Below are positions 5,832 to 8,513 of a stretch of DNA of 8,513 nucleotides, piece after piece (the stretch's first letter is position 1; each line of letters opens with the position of its first letter). Origin of the DNA: Candidatus Woesearchaeota archaeon (GTDB lineage: Archaea > Nanobdellota > Nanobdellia > SCGC-AAA011-G17 > UBA489); assembly GCA_016177265.1 (NCBI GenBank), contig JACOVP010000021.1, positions 1-8,513 on the forward strand. The letters run 5' to 3'. A program made the translations under genes and the position numbers. A model generated the notes under the pieces. The model made no database searches. It was given only the letters and a program-made list of their open reading frames with translations, and was not told the origin of the DNA.

Positions 5832-6161
5832 CTACTGCTGGAGGTCGAGAATGGCCTGAGCCAAATCGCCGTTGGTCTTTTCTAAAGCAGCACGGGCTTT
5901 CTCTTTTGGGACTTTGGCTTGCTCTGCAACGGTTTTCACATCATCATCTGAGAATTTTTGTGCTTCGAGTTCTTCCACAGTACCGATGACTTGGATGGTT
6001 TCTTGACCCATCGCATTGATTTTAGCAACTTGAGGATTACGAATGATGAGGTCTTTTTCTGGAGTCTTGATGATGACTTCTGTTGCTGGAATGCTATCTT
6101 GTCTAATTCCCATCTTCTTCATCATCTTTTCCATGTCTTTGGGATTTAATTTGGGAAACAT
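5832..6161 (-). CDS. nac: Nascent polypeptide-associated complex protein, archaeal alpha-NAC
   Basis: 109 residues, the usual archaeal NAC length. The N-terminus MFPKLNPKDMEKMMKKMGI is the typical Met/Lys-rich archaeal leader. The NAC beta domain covers about 25-65 (ATEVIIKTPEKDLIIRNPQV, then INAMGQETIQVIG). The C-terminal 40 residues form a UBA domain (FSDDDVKTVAEQAKV, ALEKTNGDLAQAILDL). The protein forms a homodimer at the ribosome exit tunnel and shields emerging chains, in parallel with the signal recognition particle and the Sec channel; a secG gene lies 2 kb away. The ATG is 27 nt from the centre of a TATA box that also serves the divergent helicase gene, so the mRNA is probably leaderless. 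All family hallmarks are present. Confidence 0.96.
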   Translation of the reverse strand: MFPKLNPKDMEKMMKKMGIRQDSIPATEVIIKTPEKDLIIRNPQVAKINAMGQETIQVIGTVEELEAQKFSDDDVKTVAEQAKVPKEKARAALEKTNGDLAQAILDLQQ

Positions 6162-6184
6162 GCTTCTTAGCTACGCAGATAATC

Positions 6185-6192
6185 TTTATAAA
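6185..6192. promoter_or_regulatory. Palindromic TATA box shared by nac and the divergent helicase gene
   Basis: TTTATAAA is its own reverse complement and sits in the middle of the 52-nt gap between the two start codons. Its centre is 27.5 nt from the nac ATG (6161) and 25.5 nt from the helicase ATG (6214). No other TATA box is visible in the gap, so one box seems to direct leaderless transcription in both directions. Confidence 0.7.
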
Positions 6193-6213
6193 CTTTTAGA
6201 CTGTGGTAACGGA

Positions 6214-8043
6214 ATGGCTTGGAGTGTCTATTCTGCTAATGGGAACGTATTACCGCCGCTGCAGTACCTGAATGGAAAAACACAGGGGACTGTTGTCGAT
6301 GAGATTGAACAAGCTATCAAAGAGGGTCATAAAATTATTCTAGTCCATGGCAAATGTGGCAGTGGGAAGAGTTTGATTGGTCTTGAGTTAGCGAGGCGGT
6401 TAGGAAGAGCTTCTATTGTTGTGCCGGTGAAATATTTGCAGAAACAATATGAGCATGACTATACGAAAAACATTTACCTGAAGAAAGATGATGGGAGCAA
6501 ATTAAAGATTATGATTTTAACCGGGAGAAATAATCATCCTTGTTTGTACGATCAAACGAAAATGGCAGACTATCCTCTGTTACCTTGCATTATTGAGATT
6601 AAAAAAGAGAACTTACAACTCCTGGATAAATATTTGCAGGAAAATCCTTTTGTCCATGCAGAAGATTTTGAAACACTTGATGATATTCGACGTATGTCCG
6701 TAGCTGCTGCCTGCCCTTTTTGGAGCCCCGTCATTAACAAAGACTGGTTTGGGAAGGATTATGGATTAAGGGATGCGACACAGATTGATTATGAAGGATT
6801 ACGAAATAGACAATTTGCGTATTTCAAACGAAAACCAGGGTGTACCTATTATGAACAATTCATGGGCTATATTACGTCGGATGTACTAGTGTTCAATAGC
6901 AAGAAGTATGAGATAGAAACCTTGATGGACAGAAAACCTGCTACAGATGTGGAGATTATTGATGAATGTGACGAGTTCTTGGATAATTTCAGCAATGAGA
7001 AAAGAATTAATCTTGATGTGCTGCACTTTAAGCTGGATACTTTAGTAGGGCAATGCAAGGATGAGGAAGTGAAGGATGCGCTCATCGACATAGACAATAA
7101 AGTGCAATCCTTTTTGAAATCAGCGACGTTTGATGTCTTTTTAGAACAAGAAAAAATCTTTCCTTTTAAACACTCGCAAGCGTGGGAATTACTCAATACG
7201 TTTTTGCAAAACGATGAGATCTTGGAATATGAGGAATTAGAACCCTATTTCTATATAGCAAAATACTTTGAACATCTGCTTGAGGATAGCTACTATACCT
7301 ACTATCGTGACAGGAAAAATCACAGGGGATTGTTACTCGTTAATATCAACTTGGAGAGGAAGTTTCAGGAGTACCTAGAGAAAAATAAGGTGTTTGTGCT
7401 GATGAGCGGGACTATTCACAGTAAAAAAGTTCTGGAAAAAATCTTTGGCATAAAGGAGTACAAAGTTATTACTGCTGAAACGAAAGACATGGGTGTTGCA
7501 AAGAAAACCTTTACTCGTCTAGAAAGGAATTTTCGCTATAAAGAATTTGAGAATGGACGATTAACTAGAGAAGACTATCTCAAGGCATTAGCACGGTGTC
7601 TGGCGTTAGCAGAAAAACCTGTGCTGGTGCATGTCAATAGCTATGGAGATCTGCCAACAGAGGAAGAAAAGGACCTGTATCAGCTGACTGGGGTGTTAAG
7701 CAGAGAGAAATTTGAGGAGCAGCAAGAAAAGTATAAACAAGGTGAATTGTTACAAATGTTTAAAGAGAAACAAATGGATATTCTGTACTCCACACGATGC
7801 TCAAGGGGAGTTGATTTTCCTGGTGCTATGTGCAATTCTATTGTGTACACCAAGTATCCTTACCCAAGCATGCACTCGTTGTTCTGGAGGGTGTTGAAGC
7901 TGAGCAGACCAGATGATTATTTAGACTTTTACTTTGATAAGGCACGGAGGGGATTTTTGCAACGGCTGTATAGGGGATTGCGGTTTCCTGATGACAAGGT
8001 AACGGTGTTAAGTCCTGATATGAAAGTGCTGGAAAGTATCTAA
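6214..8043 (+). CDS. XPD/Rad3/DinG-like superfamily 2 helicase, divergent
   Basis: 609 residues from the ATG at 6214. Walker A is HGKCGSGKS (45-53) and Walker B/DEAH-like box is IIDECDEF (248-255). Between them lie Cys110, Cys125, Cys167 and Cys210, placed like the four iron-sulfur ligands of XPD, followed by CTYYEQFMGYITSDVLVFNS as in XPD proteins. Helicase domain 2 shows VLMSGTI (395-401), RGVDFPG (531-537) and motif VI QRLYRGLR (583-590), where Tyr586 replaces the usual Gly. The enzyme probably unwinds DNA 5' to 3' using ATP, in repair or replication. A longer frame starting at 6043 is open only because it runs antisense to nac; the TATA spacing and the domain edge favour 6214. Start and family are well supported; the exact orthologue is not, so no symbol is given. 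The stop overlaps the secG stop. Confidence 0.88.
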   Translation: MAWSVYSANGNVLPPLQYLNGKTQGTVVDEIEQAIKEGHKIILVHGKCGSGKSLIGLELARRLGRASIVVPVKYLQKQYEHDYTKNIYLKKDDGSKLKIMILTGRNNHPCLYDQTKMADYPLLPCIIEIKKENLQLLDKYLQENPFVHAEDFETLDDIRRMSVAAACPFWSPVINKDWFGKDYGLRDATQIDYEGLRNRQFAYFKRKPGCTYYEQFMGYITSDVLVFNSKKYEIETLMDRKPATDVEIIDECDEFLDNFSNEKRINLDVLHFKLDTLVGQCKDEEVKDALIDIDNKVQSFLKSATFDVFLEQEKIFPFKHSQAWELLNTFLQNDEILEYEELEPYFYIAKYFEHLLEDSYYTYYRDRKNHRGLLLVNINLERKFQEYLEKNKVFVLMSGTIHSKKVLEKIFGIKEYKVITAETKDMGVAKKTFTRLERNFRYKEFENGRLTREDYLKALARCLALAEKPVLVHVNSYGDLPTEEEKDLYQLTGVLSREKFEEQQEKYKQGELLQMFKEKQMDILYSTRCSRGVDFPGAMCNSIVYTKYPYPSMHSLFWRVLKLSRPDDYLDFYFDKARRGFLQRLYRGLRFPDDKVTVLSPDMKVLESI

Positions 8044-8210
8044 TTGAGAATGCCAAACCCGCCAGTATTAATCAGAATAGCAAGCACAATAATAATCCCA
8101 ATAATAACCATAACAGTTACTGGAGAAACCTTGAGCTTACTAGAACTCTCTTCAGAGTAGCGCATCAAACCGCCACCGCTTGTAGGTAAGGTTATTCTGT
8201 TGTCTGCCAT
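8040..8210 (-). CDS. secG: Preprotein translocase subunit Sec61-beta/SecG
   Basis: 56 residues, the normal size for the archaeal Sec61-beta subunit. The N-terminal motif TLPTSGGGLMRYSEE (7-21) is the family signature, followed by KVSPVTVM and one membrane helix (about 31-48, rich in Ile and Val). The subunit is the small tail-anchored-like partner of SecY and SecE in the protein-conducting channel. The gene is too short for standard length cut-offs. Its stop (TAG) overlaps the helicase stop (TAA) in the shared bases CTAA, a tail-to-tail overlap of 4 nt. No TATA box or Shine-Dalgarno is found ahead of the ATG; the upstream bases are the 3' end of the RNase P-like RNA, so it is probably read from that transcript. 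Confidence 0.95.
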   Translation of the reverse strand: MADNRITLPTSGGGLMRYSEESSSKLKVSPVTVMVIIGIIIVLAILINTGGFGILN

Positions 8211-8217
8211 TTTGAGT

Positions 8218-8513
8218 AGGATAGGTAGGAGGCGGTAAGCCGTCTTTTGTTTGCTCCCGAAATCAAAACCAAGGTTCCAATACCTTCCTTACGGAAGACC
8301 GGACGAGCAGTGCTCACATTCGACTGAGCGTCTTTTACAAGACTTGCACCAACCAGGGCAGTCGTTTCATCGTTTCCTTTATCTTTTGGTTCCGTCGGTT
8401 AGCTGGGCATCCTCGCGGATACTGTCAAACTTCGATAGCTTCCGAAGCCAAGGCTTTTGCATCCTTGCGACATCATCACAAGACAAAGGCCGTGTCGTTT
8501 CTGTACTGTTGCC
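8218..8513 (-). ncRNA. rnpB: RNase P RNA-like gene (5' end outside the window)
   Basis: This stretch has no credible ORF but dense structure. On the minus strand it contains, in the order expected of RNase P RNA, ACAGAAACGACACGGCC (8488-8504, like conserved region II), GATGAAACGAC (8361-8371, like region III) and ACAAAAGACGGCTTACCG (8233-8250, like region V near the 3' end). Hairpins support the strand: CTTCC-GTAA-GGAAG (8284-8297), GTCTT-GTAA-AAGAC (8330-8343) and GTATCC-GCGA-GGATGC (8407-8422) all have GNRA tetraloops only when read on the minus strand; CGACTG/CAGTCG (8321-8326 with 8359-8364) closes a larger domain. Region I would lie past the window end. RNase P RNA removes 5' leaders from tRNAs. 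The match is by eye; region V has ACAAAA where ACAGAA is nearly universal, and the exact 3' end is uncertain. I prefer RNase P to signal recognition particle RNA because the latter's GGAAG..AGCAGC loop is absent. Confidence 0.68.

Noticed and set aside
6043..6213. 57-residue N-terminal extension of the helicase frame
   Set aside because: It is antisense to the well-supported nac gene, has no helicase similarity, and the TATA box at 6185-6192 would lie inside it.
8218..8513. Signal recognition particle RNA or rRNA fragment
   Set aside because: The signal recognition particle apical loop (GGAAG..AGCAGC) is not found on the minus strand, and I recognise no rRNA block; the order of conserved blocks fits RNase P RNA better.
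1..8513. CRISPR arrays, insertion sequences or prophage
   Set aside because: No repeat-spacer pattern, transposase, integrase or inverted terminal repeats were seen.

Overview
The window looks like chromosomal DNA of an archaeon, most likely a small-genome DPANN-type lineage (Woesearchaeota/Pacearchaeota-like; the lineage is inferred). The archaeal signals are an archaeal NAC alpha protein (NAC plus UBA), a Sec61-beta/SecG subunit, an AN1-like zinc finger protein, an XPD/Rad3-like helicase, a histidine tRNA with a bulge-helix-bulge intron, an RNase P-like RNA, and TATA boxes placed about 26 nt ahead of start codons. There is no sign of phage, insertion sequences or CRISPR; this is housekeeping DNA with small lineage-specific genes.

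Layout. Bases 1-666 (+) hold the 3' part of scpA (condensin kleisin). Convergent to it, 5 nt away, is a membrane-anchored, Cys-containing surface protein (672-1937, -). Upstream of that on the same strand are hisS (1969-3231, -) and directly upstream of hisS a tRNA-His(GTG) gene (3257-3341, -) with a 13-nt intron. A divergent promoter region (3342-3525) leads on the other side to a 50-aa membrane hairpin protein (3526-3678, +). A MinD-like ATPase follows (3850-4614, -), with a possible leaderless mini-ORF at its tail (3767-3884, +). Next is a three-gene minus-strand cluster: two overlapping paralogues of unknown function (5288-5782 and 4816-5334) and a 52-aa AN1-like zinc finger protein (4651-4809). 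NAC (5832-6161, -) and an XPD-like helicase (6214-8043, +) diverge from one palindromic TATA box. Finally secG (8040-8210, -) lies tail-to-tail with the helicase and immediately behind an RNase P-like RNA (about 8218-8513, -, truncated by the window end).

Themes. Five protein genes have a TATA box centred 25-28 nt upstream of the ATG, implying leaderless mRNAs; this also fixes the starts of minD and the helicase. By contrast hisS and secG have no convincing TATA box of their own and sit directly behind a structured RNA gene (tRNA-His and the RNase P-like RNA), suggesting RNA-mRNA co-transcripts cut by RNA processing enzymes. Several genes touch translation and protein export (hisS, tRNA-His, NAC, SecG, RNase P). 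The points most worth following are the minimal tRNA intron, the shared palindromic promoter, the small zinc finger gene behind the two paralogues, and the divergent helicase with a stretched Cys cluster.
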